Assembly: GCF_030247185.1 (NCBI RefSeq)
Contig: NC_080572.1
Span: forward strand, 171,746,975-171,810,974
Reading direction: 5' to 3'
DNA from: Malaya genurostris
Taxonomy: Eukaryota; Arthropoda; Insecta; Diptera; Culicidae
DNA: 64,000 nucleotides
Each line of letters starts with the position of its first letter. Position 1 is the first letter of the stretch. A program made the position numbers and the translations under genes. Positions 1 to 12,330 of this stretch are shown one piece after another. Under the pieces are notes generated by a model that saw only the letters and a program-made list of their open reading frames with translations, had not been told where the DNA came from and searched no databases.

Positions 1-2449
1 AAACTCCTCGTTCAGCACAAATACGGTTCCGAATGGTTCCGAAAATCATCTAGATAACAATCTTTATTTCAATTCCAAGCTCAAATGACATGATCGGTTA
101 TATTCCAGCGGGCAATTTAGTGGCAACGGTGTTGGCGCCGGTGGATCGAAGCGTATTCCAATTTCTCTCTTTTGGAATTCGCATTTTGGTACATTTAGAT
201 GATTTCTCCCTAATGGGGTTGCATTTCCTGAGTTTACTTCCTGAATTGAGCCCAAGTTGCCCGAGTGTAAATTTTCTTTAGCAATTTTAGAGCTCTCCTC
301 CGGACCTCCCCACCATCTCTTCGTGATCCAGTACAATTGCAAAAATTTATATGCACTTTGCAGAAATTGCATTTGAAGTTTTCCTAGATCCGACAAGGAT
401 GGTGTCGAATGGCGATGGGAGGGCGGCAGTAGGAACGGCGATTGAATTGAATTTAACAATTTCGGGGCCAACCAAGCGAAACCTGAACGAAAAACAAACT
501 GCCCGAAGAGTGCATTACGTTTTAGGGTGCATTATTATCGGAATTTTATGATACAACATATTTTAGCCGGAAAAGCGTGTCTGTGCTGGAATAGGATTAC
601 GTGGAACGATCCAGCCGGGTAGTGCTCTCAAAATAGTTAGTTGCCGTGGCGCCGGTAGCTGGTAGTTAAAAGTTTGAACGCAAAACGGGATGGATGGGCG
701 TGTTAAAGTCTAGAGTAGTTGCGCCATATTGCCGTTGGTGGCGAACGAAACAAGATATTGTGAAAGTACCGAGCGTTTCCGGAAAAGATGTAAAACTTTT
801 GAAGGCGTAAAAGACGAAATATTCCGATAGGAAACTGTTGCTGCTCGTTCGAGTGATTTTAAAGGAATTCCGCACCTTTCTTCACCTACTGTACTGCCCA
901 CCCTCGCATACTATTCCTATGTATATAGGTTTTCATCGTTTTTAAGTTAACTTGATGAATGATGAATGTGTGATGATACTTTAAAAATGCAGTAATAGCT
1001 GCGAGTTTGTACAGTAAAATTTGAAAAATAATATCAACTTTTGTTTATCCCGTACGTGAAGTACCTTTACATAAGAGCACCCTCACATTGAGAATAAATT
1101 GACATATTTTTGTTGAAATCAAAGGCATAGCACGGGTAGATGTAAGTAACAAACAAAAATCAAAATAAGAACAAATTTTTCCATCATATCTTGCCTTGAT
1201 GTTTCTGTGCTGCCGTAGCGATACTTGACATTTTCTTTATCATTGATGGAACCAAGAAATCGTACAATATCTGTTTAGCATCAAAGCTAGTTATTATATC
1301 TTATTTTTTATTGAAGTGTTATTATAATTTCACTAAGTTCAATTGATCCAGTAGTTCTATCTTCAAATAAAATACCATTGAATTAACTGCACCAGAATCA
1401 TAAAAGAGCAATCCTTATTATATAATTCTATTCTGAATGCTAGAATATCAAATAACTGAAATATTCGTCTTTTATAAATATTTTGTTCTTACTTTGATAT
1501 ATCAATGACAGAAATCAATATTTTGTTGTTTTTTTCGATATTTTATCTCTTATTTCAAACTAAATAATGTTAATTTCTACCATTGAGATATTTGACTTTA
1601 ATAATAAAATTTGTTGTTGGTTTGCAAATCACTTCTACTCGAGAGGCACTGCTCCTGTTTAGATGCTACTCTCTGATAGACCTGCATTGCATTGAAATGT
1701 GGAGATATATTAATTGAATGTCAATTCTTTTTAAACTGAGGTGCTATGATAATGATAAAATAAGACAATAGCTAATTTATTTTCTTGAATAAAACGATTT
1801 TTACGAACAATTATCGCTCCAGTTGAGTGATATTCCATTTGTCTCACTATGAAACTTTATGCTCTGTAGTTACTCTTATCCTAACTGTTCCAAGACTGAA
1901 CTTGTCTTATCCTGATCTCATATCTGGCTGTCATAATAAATGCCCTGTTCAACGATAGTTGACTAAACTAAATTGAACTAAGAATATCTTTGACAACCAG
2001 GAAGCATTCAAACCTGGCCATTCTAAGGATCCGAGACCTACTCAGACTCTACAATTTGTATTTCTTCCAGGCAGATTCCTAGGTGGTCGTACAAATACTA
2101 AACAGAGTAAATTATGTGTGCTAGATCAATACAATTACCCACATTTTTCACAGTAGATCAAATCTTGGCTACATTTTTTGACGTCGGATCCCACACGCCC
2201 TCTAGGCTGGTCCTGTCTCCTTTTGGACCCTATCCCCTATTTTTTTAGATACCTGGGAGTAGCATATAAAGTGCTTAAAATAAAAGATAATCCAGTTTTG
2301 AACATACTGGTACTCGAGATGTTAAACTATTTGAATAGTCTTTTTCTCAGCGACTCGATTTTCCTAATCAGACTAAAATGCGCCTATGAGTAATTTTCAT
2401 CAAATTTTTTCGTGCTTAGGATGCCTCCTCCAAATGAAAACAAAATTTC
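1..2449. other. No recognisable gene or element
   Basis: The first kilobase is less AT-rich than the rest and has a 135-codon open frame on the minus strand (64-471). It has no recognisable motif and its proline/serine/leucine-rich translation looks like chance. From about 900 to 2170 the sequence is AT-rich with frequent stops in all frames. I see no tRNA, SINE head, inverted repeat or transposase motif here. It may be intron or intergenic DNA. Confidence 0.5.
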
Positions 2450-2626
2450 TCACGATTTCATAAACATATTGATTGTGACCTCCGCTACCAATGACGGATC
2501 TCTATAGTAGCATGTCCGAAAAATGTGAAACTTTGGAGAACCTGAGGTACAGGTCCAAAGCCCTGGTAAAGGAGGATGGATGTGATGGCTATGATCGTGG
2601 TCATCACGTAAAACACAAGCGAACAG

Positions 2627-2642
2627 CCCCCCCCCCCCCCCC
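2627..2642 (+). repeat. Poly-C run (16 C)
   Basis: An uninterrupted run of 16 cytosines lies in the presumed 5' part of the RTE copy. Its length is likely to be unstable or mis-called. Confidence 0.9.
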
Positions 2643-2739
2643 TCTTCGCCCAGCATGATGTAGGTAACGCAATCCTGAAAGGCACTAGTAGAGCAAACGA
2701 ATTGATTCAACGGCAACAGACCCGGCATCGAAATAAGGA

Positions 2740-3480
2740 TAACGATTGGAAAGTCGGATCTTAGAACGTGAGAACTTTGAATGAACCCGCACATGTTGGG
2801 CTCTTAGCCTCTTCTCGTGACCTGCAGATCATCGCCAACACTTCATTCAAGTACCCATCTACTATAGCGGCGGCGATAGAGCAGAACGTGGAGTTGGCTT
2901 CATCTGCTTCGGGAAGCAGATGAAGCGAGTCATTCGGCGGAAGCCGATAAGCGACCGAATCTGTGTGTTGAGAATCAAGGCCAAATTCTTCAACTACAGC
3001 CTGATCAGCATTTATGCGCCAACGAACGACAAAACCGATGACATGAAGGATGCGCTCTATGAGTGTCTGGACAAGGCCTACGGTGAGTCCCCAAAACAAG
3101 ACGTAAAGATAGTCATCGGAGATGCAAACGCGCGGAAAGCCTTCATTCCGTTACCAACGACAATGGTCTGCGACTTGTGACCTTCGTTGCTGCTAGGGGA
3201 ATGGCAGTCAGCAGTGCCTACTTCGCACGCAAGAATATCCGCAAACACACCTGGCGACACCCGAGTGGTGACACCTGGGCCACGTACTGGTCGACGAGCG
3301 ACATTTCTCGGACGTTATTGATGTGAGGTCTTTCAGAGGTACGAACGTCGATTCGAACCATTATCTTGTAGTTGCAAAAATTCGAGTGCGATTATCCAGC
3401 GTCACGAGTTCAATAAACAACAGAACGATGTGTTTCAATGTCCAACACTTGTCAACTGAAGGGGTAGCTGCAGAGTACCG
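2740..3480 (+). pseudogene. RTE family 1: APE endonuclease remnant
   Basis: Reading across frames gives an APE-like endonuclease. An N-terminal stretch like LRTWNVRTLY lies near 2765. The block SDRICVLRIKAKFFNYSLIS lies at about 2950-3010, followed by a D-x-N motif (IGDANARK) near 3115-3140. TWRHPSGDTC lies near 3250 and a degenerate IDVRSFRGTNVDSNHYLVVAKIR-like end near 3320-3385, where SNH replaces the usual SDH. In this family these blocks hold the catalytic acidic residues and the final histidine. Several frameshifts and stops separate them, so no functional protein can be made. Confidence 0.85.
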
Positions 3481-3539
3481 CCAGAAGTAGGATAAGAGGA
3501 TAGCAGAAACCAGCGGGACTGGAAATATCAATAGTTTAT

Positions 3540-3968
3540 GTGATCCATATCCATGAAACTGTGACTACAACAGCGCAAGATGTGATCGGTACCTCTCAGC
3601 AACGCCAACGAAATGGCTGGTTCTATGAGGAGTGCCAGCGAGTGTCGGATGAGAAAAACGCCACCAGGAGCCGAATGCTAGTGGCTGGTACGCGTCTCAA
3701 TAGAGAACGGTACAGGGTAGCAAGATCAGAGGAGAAACGAATCCACCACAGGAAGAAAAGGCAGCACGAAGAGAGTGTGATAGCTAAAGTGCAAGAAAGA
3801 ATGGACCAGAACGATACGCGGAGGTTTTATGCAACTGTCAATAGCGCGCGGCATAAGACGGCGCCAGTGCCCGCCATGTGCAACGACCGCGAGGTAAATT
3901 TGCTGACAGACAAGACAATGGTGGCAGCCAGGTGGAAGGAGCACTTTAAAGATTTGTTGAATCGGTGA
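3540..3968 (+). pseudogene. RTE family 1: linker between endonuclease and RT
   Basis: A 142-codon open stretch, rich in Arg, Glu and Lys and probably helical. It corresponds to the RTE linker that contains the GWFYEECQRVSDEKNATRS block, the RRKKRQHEESV block and the VNLLTDKTMVAARWKEHF block just before the RT domain. It ends in a stop at 3966-3968, where an intact element would continue. No catalytic role is known for this part. Confidence 0.8.
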
Positions 3969-4089
3969 AGATGTAGGCGTATCAAGAAAGATTATAGATG
4001 TAGAAGAGGACGGTCAAACAGTGGAACCAGCAACACTGGATGAGGTTAGGAAGGCTCTAACCGAACCAATCGATTCACCATATATTCAT

Positions 4090-5230
4090 AAGAATATGGG
4101 AGGATGAAGAATTGCCTACCGGCTGGTTGGATGACCTCATATGCCCAGTATACAAGAAAGGGCACAGACTAGAGTTCCGCAATTGGAGAGGGACTACGCT
4201 TCTGAATTCGGCGTACAAATTACTGTCGCGCATCCTGTTTAACAGACTGAGACCGCTTGAGGAGTCCTTTGTCGACACCAAGCTGATTTTCGCGAAGACC
4301 GATCAACGACGGATCAGATGTTTAGCCTGCGAACGATCCTAGATATGTTCCGGGAGTACAACTTGCAGACTCGCCATCTGTTTATTGATTTCAACGGCGT
4401 ACGACTCAGTGGAAAGGAATGAGCTGTGGCAGATAATGCTCGAACATGGCTTTCCGGCGAAACTAATTAGGCCGACACGTGCAACGCAGGACGGCTCGAA
4501 ATCACGTGTACGCATCGCAGACGAAGTGTCAACCTCGGTTGTGACCTTAGATGGATTAAAGCAGAGTGATACGCTGTCAAATTTACTGTTTAACATTGCA
4601 CTTGAAGGTGCGATCAGGAGATCTGGCGTGCAGAGGAATGGCACTATCATCACACGGTCGCATATGCTTCTTGGCATTGCGGACGATATTGATATCATCG
4701 GCATCGATCGTAGAGCAGTGGAGGAGGTTTTTTTTCCTCGGAAGAAGGAGACGGCGAGGATAGGCTTGACCATTAACTCTACCAAGATGAAGTACATGGT
4801 TGCGGGTAGAGACAAAGGCAGGTCTACTAGTGTTGATGCTGAGGTAGTGATTGATGGGCGCTCTTTTTAAGACACTAGATCACTAGTAGACCTGCCTCTG
4901 TCTCTACCCGCAACCATATACTTCAACTTGGTAGAGTTAATGGTCAAGCCTATCCTTGCCAAGGTGTTTGAAGTTGTCGAAGAATTCGTTTACCTTGGAA
5001 CACTTGTGACATGTGACAATGATGTTTCCCGTGATGTGAAAAGACTTCACGAAGAAACGAAATTCGCTCTTTATAAAACACTGATCCTTCCGGTGGCTCT
5101 GTACGGACACGAAGCGTGGACGTTACGAGAGATAGACCGGAACGCTACGGCAGACTTCAGTCACCTTCAGGCCTGGTTACTTAGTGCGAATGCCGGAAGA
5201 AAGAATTGCGAAAATAGTATTCAGTAGAGC
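4090..5230 (+). pseudogene. RTE family 1: reverse transcriptase remnant
   Basis: RT blocks appear in order. WEDEELPTGWLDDLICPVYKKG lies at 4095-4165 and NWRGTTLLNSAYKLLSRILF follows. FIDFNGVRLSVERNELWQIM (frameshifted) starts near 4380 and LDGLKQSDTLSNLLFNIALEG near 4550. The catalytic box near 4677-4690 reads GIADDIDI, where Ile replaces the usual Phe of FADD. After an inverted duplication, FEVVEEFVYLGTLVTCDNDVSR resumes at 4968. The final KTLILPVALYGHEAWTL block is present. Frameshifts near 4320 and 4395 and the insertion at 4870-4960 inactivate it. Confidence 0.9.
4753..4960. repeat. 80 bp inverted duplication inside the RTE RT gene
   Basis: Positions 4753-4832 recur as their reverse complement at 4881-4960, 80 bp per arm with about four mismatches and a 48 bp spacer. 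RT coding resumes directly after 4960, so the second arm is an extra, inverted copy of adjacent coding sequence rather than part of the original element. Confidence 0.9.
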
Positions 5231-5431
5231 ACCAGCTAGAGGTCGGCGACTTCGTGGAAGGCCACGACGCGCTGACTGTATGCAGTGGAAGAGAACCTGG
5301 GATCCCTAAACGTTCGGGCGAACTGGAGAAACATTGCCCAAGATCCACGAAGATACGCCCGGCACTGGTGTGAAGCCACGCTATAGCCATCCAGGAATCC
5401 AGGTAGGTATCGCATGTGACCGTGAGTTACG

Positions 5432-5670
5432 ATGATGATGTATCACACAAAATTCCCCTTCATTGAAACACGTTTACTCAAAATGAACTTAAAAATGTAA
5501 TTATAAAAAAAACAGTTTTATTCCACCTAGTGGTGTCTTAAATGTAATACTGAGGAATTATTTAAAATACTTTTCTTTGGCTCTTGAAAAACACAGAAAA
5601 AAAGCTTGTTTGCATCAATTAGCATAACCTGAGAATGGAATGAAGTTTGAGTTCATTCCAGGAAAATCCA
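5432..5670. other. Spacer with one Y-repeat end motif
   Basis: AT-rich. Near 5523 it carries CCACCTAGTGGTGT, the reverse complement of the conserved end of the Y repeat, so it marks a fragment of a minus-strand Y copy. Confidence 0.5.
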
Positions 5671-5718
5671 GGGCCGAATGTCATATTCCAATCGATTCAG
5701 CTCGACGAACTGAGCAAA

Positions 5719-5770
<52 letters not shown>

Positions 5771-7386
5771 TGTGTCTGTATGTGTGTTGTCAACTAAGAG
5801 GTCGAGATCTCAGAGATGGCTGAACCGATTTTGATCAAACTAGTCGCAAATGAAAGGTCTCCCCGTCACCCAGAACGCTATTGAATGGTTTTGAGATCGG
5901 ATGTTTACTTTTTGAGTTATACGAAGTTTTATGTCAAAATTTTCAGTTTTTTGACAGTATCTGTCACATTTGACCTTGAAAACAGAATATGTTTCCAGAC
6001 TTAGATTTCGCTCGGTAATACCTATCCAACAAGCCATAGATTGTTAAAATCCGTCCATTTTTAACGGAGATATCGATATTTTTGTGTAAGCCTTATTCCA
6101 GTAGAAGGAATTTTGAGCGCTGTATGAAAAAGCAATGCTTGGGAGCAACATGAAGCACGATTTTTTATACTGTTACATATAATTGTTTCTAAGTACCAAA
6201 AAGACTGTGTACAGCATCCTTTTTTATGACAGTTTGCCTCGGACCAATTTTAGCACGGTTCATTTTTGGCAACATAATCTTTCGAATATGGCATATGTAA
6301 ACCAGATGATACCAGCATTATCGAGTTGGAAGTAATTCCATAATTATATTGATTTAAACTATTTACAGCAATAAATGCTGAAAGAACATGACTTCCATAT
6401 ACCATACGACTCAGTTCGTCGAGATCAGCAAATGCGTGTGTGACAAATAATTTCACTCACTTTTCTCGGAGATGGTTAAACCGTTTTCTACAAACTCAGA
6501 TTCACATGAAAAGTCGTATACTCCCAAACAAGGTTCCTGAATTACGTTTGGATCCGACTTCTGATTGCGGAACCACAGGATGATATGTGAAACGAAATTA
6601 GAATAATGCAATTAATTTTTCTCGTAGATGGCTGAACCGATCTAAGATTCAAATGAAATCTAAGAATCATCTATGATTCAAATGAGAGGTCTTAAAATTC
6701 TATAAAACCTCTTACTTTTTAGTCAGATCCGACTTCTGGTTTAGAAAATGCAGGGTGATTAGTATAAAAATGTTCATTTCACATAAATTAATCAGGTTTA
6801 TCGGGTTTGCAGATTTGGATAGTCGATTACCAAATAAATTTATTTCAGTTTGAGCGGTATTCGTTTTTGGATTCGGAATGTACCCCCAAATTTTAATTCG
6901 CACTACAATTTCTCAAAGATGTCTACACACTCCTCAGGTGAATTTAACTGATTTCGGCTACACCGATTTTAGAATTCCGGTTCCAGTATCGAATCGATTT
7001 TCAAAGCTCAATCATTTTCTCAAAAAAGACCAAATCGAACTTCAAAAACAAATATTACAGGACTTAATTGGTGAATTTTATCCGATTCTGGAATTACAGA
7101 TGATGAGTTTATAAATTTCATGTAATAATGACGAAAAACTCTAAAGTGAAACTTACTTCGACATCTCATGGAATGTTCAATCGATTGTCACACGCTAAGA
7201 TTGAAATTCGATATGTTTTGCAGTTTCGGCATTACAGGGTAATGAGTGATTAAAATCTCAATTTGCCGTTTTAAACGACGATAATTAAAATAATGTCATG
7301 AGAACTAAAACACCTAAGAATATCCATGCAAAAACACATGCGTATTCATAAAAAAAAGGTATCATCTCACTGCTAGGTGGATTAAT
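5671..7386 (+). repeat. Repeat Y, copy 1 (non-coding, modular)
   Basis: Starts with GGGCCGAATGTCATATTCC and a TCAGCTCGACGAACTGAGCAA block, then a TG microsatellite. It continues with diverged modules in which an ACCGATTTT-like phrase is followed by TCAAATGAAAGGTC and a CCGACTTCYGGTT-like phrase. It ends at about 7365-7386 with GCTAGGTGGATTAA. No open frame is conserved between copies. It is laid head-to-tail with a second copy starting at 7450. The class is unknown to me; I regard it as an abundant culicid interspersed repeat. Confidence 0.75.
5720..5790 (+). repeat. TG microsatellite
   Basis: About 35 TG dinucleotides with a few interruptions (TATG, TCTG), part of the 5' region of repeat Y. 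The same position carries TG/CA tracts in other Y copies (about 7508 and 54985-55070, and the CA tract at 49981). Confidence 0.95.
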
Positions 7387-7449
7387 CACGTTTTTTTATA
7401 TATATAAAAAATAGGTATAGAATTCGCTCAAACTTTCGAAAATTTTTCC

Positions 7450-9272
7450 GAGGCCCGGAGGGCCGAATGACATATACCAATCGATTCAGCTCGACGAACT
7501 GAGCAAATGTCTGTGTGTGTGTGTATGTGTGTGTGTCTGTATGTGTGTTGTCAACTAAGAGGTCGAGATCTCAGAAATGGCTGGACCGATTTTGATCAAA
7601 CTAGTCGCAAATGAAAGGTCTCCCCGTCACCCAAAACGCTATTGAATGGTTTTGAGATCGGATGTTTACTTTTAGAGTTATACGAAGTTTTATGTCAAAA
7701 TTTTCAGTTTTTTGACAATATCTGTCACAATTGACCTTGAAAATAGAATATGTTTTCAGACTTAGATTCCGCACGATAATACCCTTCCAACAAGCCATAG
7801 ATTGTTAAAATCCGTCCATTTTTAACGGAGATATCGAAATTTTTGTGTAAACGACTTTTCCCCCTATTCCAGCAGTAGAAGTTTTGAGCGCTGTCTGGCA
7901 AAGAAATGCTTGGGAACAACATAAAACACGATTTTTTATACTGTTACATATATTTGGTTTTAAGTACCCAAAAGACTGTGTACAACATGATATTTTGCCT
8001 CGGACCGATTTTAGCACGGTTCGTTTTTGGCAACATAATCGTTCGAATATGACATATGTAAACCAGACGAGTTTTCGAGTTGAAAGGAATTCCATAATTA
8101 TATTGATTTAAACGACTTACAGAAATAAATGCTGGAAGAAAATAACAGCCATATACCATTCGAATCAGATCGTCGAGATCAGCAAATCCGTGTGTGACCA
8201 ATAATTTCACTCAATTTTTTTCGGAGATGACTCAACCGTGTTCTACAAACTCAGATTCATATGAAAAATCGTATACTCCCAAACAAGACTCCTGAATTAT
8301 GTTTGGTTCAGTCCTCTGGTTCCGGAACTACAGGATGATATGTGAAACGTAACTGCGTAACTCATTTTACTCGTAGATGGCTGAACCGATCTAAGATTCA
8401 AATGAAATCTAAGAATCATCTAAGATTCAAATGAAAAGTTTTAAGATTCTATAAAACATCTTGCTTTTCAGTTAGAAAATGTCTATTTCAAATAAATTAA
8501 TCAGATTTATCAGGTTAGCAGATTTGTATAGTCGATAACCAAAAAAACTTATTTCATTTTTGGTTGTACTCAGTTTTCGATTCGGAAGGTATTCAAAAAT
8601 TTAATTTGCGCTACGATTTCTCAAAGATGCCTGCACTGATTTTTAAACATTTCAAATCAAACGTAAACTACATGCTATTCAGATAAATTTGTCTGGCTTA
8701 GGCTACACCGAATTTTGAATTCCGGTTCCAGTATCGAATCGTTTCTCAAAGCTCAATCGTTTTCAAAAAAAAAGTCAAATCGAATTTCAGAAACAAAAGT
8801 TCAAATTAAAATAAATCCAATTTTATCCAATTCTGACTTCCGATTCTGGAATTATAGGATGATGAATTTTTAAAATTCAAGGCGATATAGAAGATAACAA
8901 TCCCGAAAAGATTCAAAGTTGGACTCAAAAATATTGCAATTCAATCGTCATATGGCCATACGATTGGGTTTGGGTTATGCTGGTTCCCGAATACCGGCTC
9001 TGGTAGTACCTTAAATTACCCTAAACTCAAAAGTGGAAATTATTTCGACATATCATGGAATGTTTAATCGATTGTTACACTTTTAGATTCAAATTCGATC
9101 CGATTTGCTGTTTCGATATTACAGAGTAATGAGTGATTAAAATCTCAAATTGCCACTTGAATCGACGGACATTAGAATAATGTCATGAAAACTGAAACAC
9201 CGAAGAATATTCATGCAAAAAACACATGCGGATTGATAAAAAAAGGTATCATCTCACTGCTAGGTGGATTAA
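7450..9272 (+). repeat. Repeat Y, copy 2
   Basis: Begins with GAGGCCCGGAGGGCCGAATG and parallels copy 1 almost throughout, including the GTCAACTAAGAGGTCGAGATC and TTTTATACTGTTACATATA stretches. It ends with ATCTCACTGCTAGGTGGATT at about 9246-9272. It is somewhat longer than copy 1 because of small indels. Divergence looks like 10-15 percent by eye, so the two copies are not a recent tandem duplication. Confidence 0.75.
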
Positions 9273-9590
9273 GCACGTTTTTTCATAAGTTTGTGCAGAG
9301 TTTTTGTCAGAATTCGGCTTCCGGTTCTCGAAATACCGGGTGAAGTGTGTATGAAATGGCAACCCGTTATTTGGAGCGACAATTAAAAAAAACGATTTTC
9401 TTAGAGGAAGAATGCAAAATAAAAATGGATTTTATAAAACTGTTTCTAAATTGGAAAGGTTATGCTAGTTTATAACCAACCAAGTTTTTTTACTTAGAAA
9501 AGTGTTTTGAACAATCCCACAACAATAATATTTATGAAAACGTGAGTTATATGAGAAAGGTATTATTACACCACTAGGTGGATTAAAACA
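9273..9590 (+). repeat. Extra Y-repeat 3' end
   Basis: About 320 bp that again ends with GGTATTATTACACCACTAGG and TGGATTAAAA (9560-9590), after a CGGCTTCCGGTTCTCGAAAT phrase. This looks like a third, partial Y end abutting copy 2. Confidence 0.6.
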
Positions 9591-10302
9591 ATTTTTTTCC
9601 CTTGTGACTCTAAATGATGGATTCAATTTTTAAACACGCATCACCGTGGAATTTCAGAAATGGAAACTGGATTCGGAAAAAAATCGAAGAGAGTTCCATA
9701 TTGGTGATATTAACTTTGTGTTTTATTTTAGCAGTGAGGAGCAACCAATATAATTTTCAAATTGCAGCAGATTTTAGTCTAGTTTTGATTTTTTACGGTT
9801 TTGTTTCGCGATATATTCTATCATTACACTGTAATTCCGAATCCGGAATTTGGATCATTCGGGCACTACCGCTTTACGAATCAAGACATGATCCTTGTTA
9901 ACTTGCATAAAAAAAGAATTCAGTGTAGTTTAAAGAATTGATTTTCGTACATCAGCTTAAATGCCTGACAACACCAGTTTGAAAACTAATTAGAATTAAA
10001 AATTTTAAAAAAATCGCTGTAAAAAATCTGAAAAACAGCATGTTTTAATTAAATAGAATTTGGAGCGTTCAAAAAATATAACAAAATATATTTATTAATT
10101 ACTCGACTATATCTACAAGCTGCACTATGTTGTTTGCCACGTGTCGCTTCATGTAATCAATATCCTAAAATATTAAAATTTCCGTTATTGCGAGGAGTTT
10201 TCATATGATGGTTTTGTTTTATCATAATCTGTCTCAGTAATGTCATTTTGAGATAATGTTGGTAATAAAACACGATCATATTTCTGCGAGATACTGTTTT
10301 CA
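9591..10302. other. AT-rich, nothing recognised
   Basis: A 95-codon open frame starts at 9614 (plus) but has no recognisable motif and lies in AT-rich DNA. I do not support it as a gene. Confidence 0.5.
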
Positions 10303-10311
10303 ATAGGGAGT

Positions 10312-10520
10312 AAAAGCAATACCTTGGTATTACATTCCTGTAGTGGAATTTGACCTTCTGTTTCAACAGACTTCGCAGCCGATTCAGAGTGTACAGAACC
10401 AGTGCAAGGCTAGTGTTACGATTCTACTGACACAGCGAATCCTTCCAGGTCGGGACTCGAACATACGACAACTGGTTTGTAAAACCAGCGCCCTATGCAT
10501 TGAACCGCCAACCCGGGACT
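10312..10520 (-). mobile_element. SINE-1, copy a (tRNA-derived)
   Basis: A 209 bp element on the minus strand. Its 5' end resembles a tRNA, with CCCGGGTTGGCGGTTCAATG (box A region), an anticodon-like stem CTGGT/ACCAG around TTTACAA, and GTTCGAGTCCCGACCTGG (box B region). The body ends ...GTAATACCAAGG. The anticodon-like triplet TAC, and AAC in copy c, would fit a tRNA-Val origin. Imperfect flanking repeats ATAGGGAGT (10303-10311) and ATAGGGTGT (10521-10529) look like a worn target-site duplication. SINEs are transcribed by RNA polymerase III and moved by LINE proteins. Confidence 0.85.
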
Positions 10521-10529
10521 ATAGGGTGT

Positions 10530-12009
10530 ATAATATTCAAATTGAAATTTTGGGCACTCCCAAACCGTTGAGCTAGGGTTTGAGCTACCGTAGGCGTACC
10601 TGTGTTTAACGAGACATGAAAGTGAATTGTCTTAATCATTCAACGCCACGGCAAGGCACAAATCTCCAAATAACTAAGGAAGTGTGCCACTTGAGCCAAT
10701 TAGTTCTTGATTCCTGACAGGGACGTGTAACTCGAGCGAATTCCGATTTCCCGTTTCGTATACAGAGAAAATCGTGCTCCGAAGTCGACCAGCCCCGCCT
10801 AAACGAAATGTTTGCATCATATGGATTAAAATATTACAGAAAGACTTTTGATCCATTGCAAATGACTATTAATCGTATCGAAACCTTCAGTCTTCGGAAC
10901 CAGCCAATTACATCCTTGGAATATAGTATGATATACCCAAACAGTTATTATTATTCATATTACGTATTTTGTTTTCTACGTCACATCCTTAAAGGATGAG
11001 GATAAGATGAAAAATGCTTATCTATGAAAATTGAAATGTACTGACGGTTTTTATGAAAACAAGATAACAAAACTGGAGAAATTGACGTAAATTGGAAATC
11101 ACATTAATGAGTTTGAATACACATCAGCAATAGGGTTTCAAACCGAAATACTTGACGCCGAAAGTAATAGCCGAAATACTAACGCAGAAAGTAATAGCAC
11201 CTAGTTGACGCAGTGCTATTGACCAATTCTCATCATAGACACACGGGGAGACATGAGATAGGAACTTGAGCACTTTGTTATTTTACCTGTTGACGACCAA
11301 TTATTCGTTGAAATGCCATTACAATTATTTTGTTTTGATTTCTCCTTATTTCAATTTTTTTTCATTAAATATAATGGTTATTGCTTTTGTATCATCATTG
11401 TAGTAGATCATCTTTTCCTTAAATTATAACGATTATTTTGATATATCACTCATTAAATTTAGTTATATCGTAATCGAGAAATCTTGCCAAGCAGTTGTGA
11501 AAAGTTGGTTCAAAAGAAATCGCGTTCATAGTTTGATTTCTGTTTTCACTAGTTATTAAGGTTGTATATTAAACTAATTATCAGTTTGCGATTCCAAAAC
11601 AATAATCTATTCAAGTTTTTGTAGAAGTCTTGTAAACAATCTGTTGCTTACTTTCGATCTTTTCAAACCTGAAAACGGGAGTATCCCGTTGACTGTGAAT
11701 TGTTTACATAAAATTAATCTATCTTCAAGAAAAGGTTTAATTTAGTTCCTTTTCATACGATTATGAATTCGACTTTAAAAACAGACTGATTGAAATCAAA
11801 TATTGTATTCAACTCGATCATAAGTAGCGATTTATTTGAAAATTGTTGGTTTCCTTTTGAGACCGAATATTATTATGGAGAATTTCGGGGTGTTTACTAC
11901 GATCCTGTTAACCTGACACTTGACCTGAGTTTTCGAAATTATCAAGTTTTTGCTGAAGAAATATTGCATCGCCTTAGATACAAATGAAAAAAAAAATAGA
12001 ATTCGTTTG
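10530..12009. other. AT-rich, no gene recognised
   Basis: Short open frames only. A 27-28 bp imperfect tandem pair (CCGAAATACTWGACGCMGAAAGTAATAG-like) lies at about 11143-11200. Nothing else is recognisable. Confidence 0.5.
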
Positions 12010-12330
12010 CGCACGAGAGCTTTATGGAAAGCTGGAACAGAATAGGGTCAAGGTGACTTCCTTGCAGCACACCAGCAGTAATGTGTATCAATACCAACAT
12101 TTCGCAGGATGCTAGGAAGAATTTCATCCAGATTCGTCATATCAATGATTGATCTTGTCAAATGCAGTTGATAAATCGGTATGGATAGGATCTTAATAAT
12201 ACCCCTTCTTCTTTCTCATGAATGATGTACGATGTATAACATACGAAATTTGTAATAGTCGCACGCTTGAAAACGAATCCATTTTAAACGCAGCGATGAA
12301 GTATGAACTGCAGCGCTCCATGAAACTCAT
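12010..12330 (-). pseudogene. RT fragment of a Jockey/CR1-like LINE
   Basis: On the minus strand, the translation PIHTDLSTAFDKINH at about 12145-12190 matches the catalytic block of LINE reverse transcriptases. Further downstream (about 12030-12080) AGVLQGSHLDPILFQ matches the GVPQGSHLGPxLF block. The region between them has stops and a deletion. No endonuclease or 3' tail was found nearby, so this is an old internal fragment. The same style of RT occurs at 46.9-47.6 kb. Confidence 0.8.

Larger units (their letters stand above)
2450..5431 (+). mobile_element. Decayed RTE-type non-LTR retrotransposon (family 1)
   Basis: Remains of one RTE-clade LINE: endonuclease, linker and reverse transcriptase occur in the expected order on the plus strand but are broken by stops, frameshifts and deletions. 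RTE elements encode one protein with an APE-type endonuclease and a reverse transcriptase, which together perform target-primed insertion. The 3' end is near 5431, where a short GATGATGATG-like tail follows the last coding block; short-repeat tails are typical of RTE. The 5' edge (about 2450-2700) is uncertain. The style matches the JAM1-like RTE elements known from mosquitoes, but the family name is inference. A segment before the RT domain (near 4080) is missing and an inverted duplication lies inside the RT. Confidence 0.85.

Noticed and set aside
64..471. 135-codon minus-strand gene
   Set aside because: No motif, no splice or start context, and overlapping frames of similar length on the other strand.
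10440..10520. tRNA-Val gene
   Set aside because: It is the head of a 209 bp SINE repeated twice more in the window with flanking duplications.
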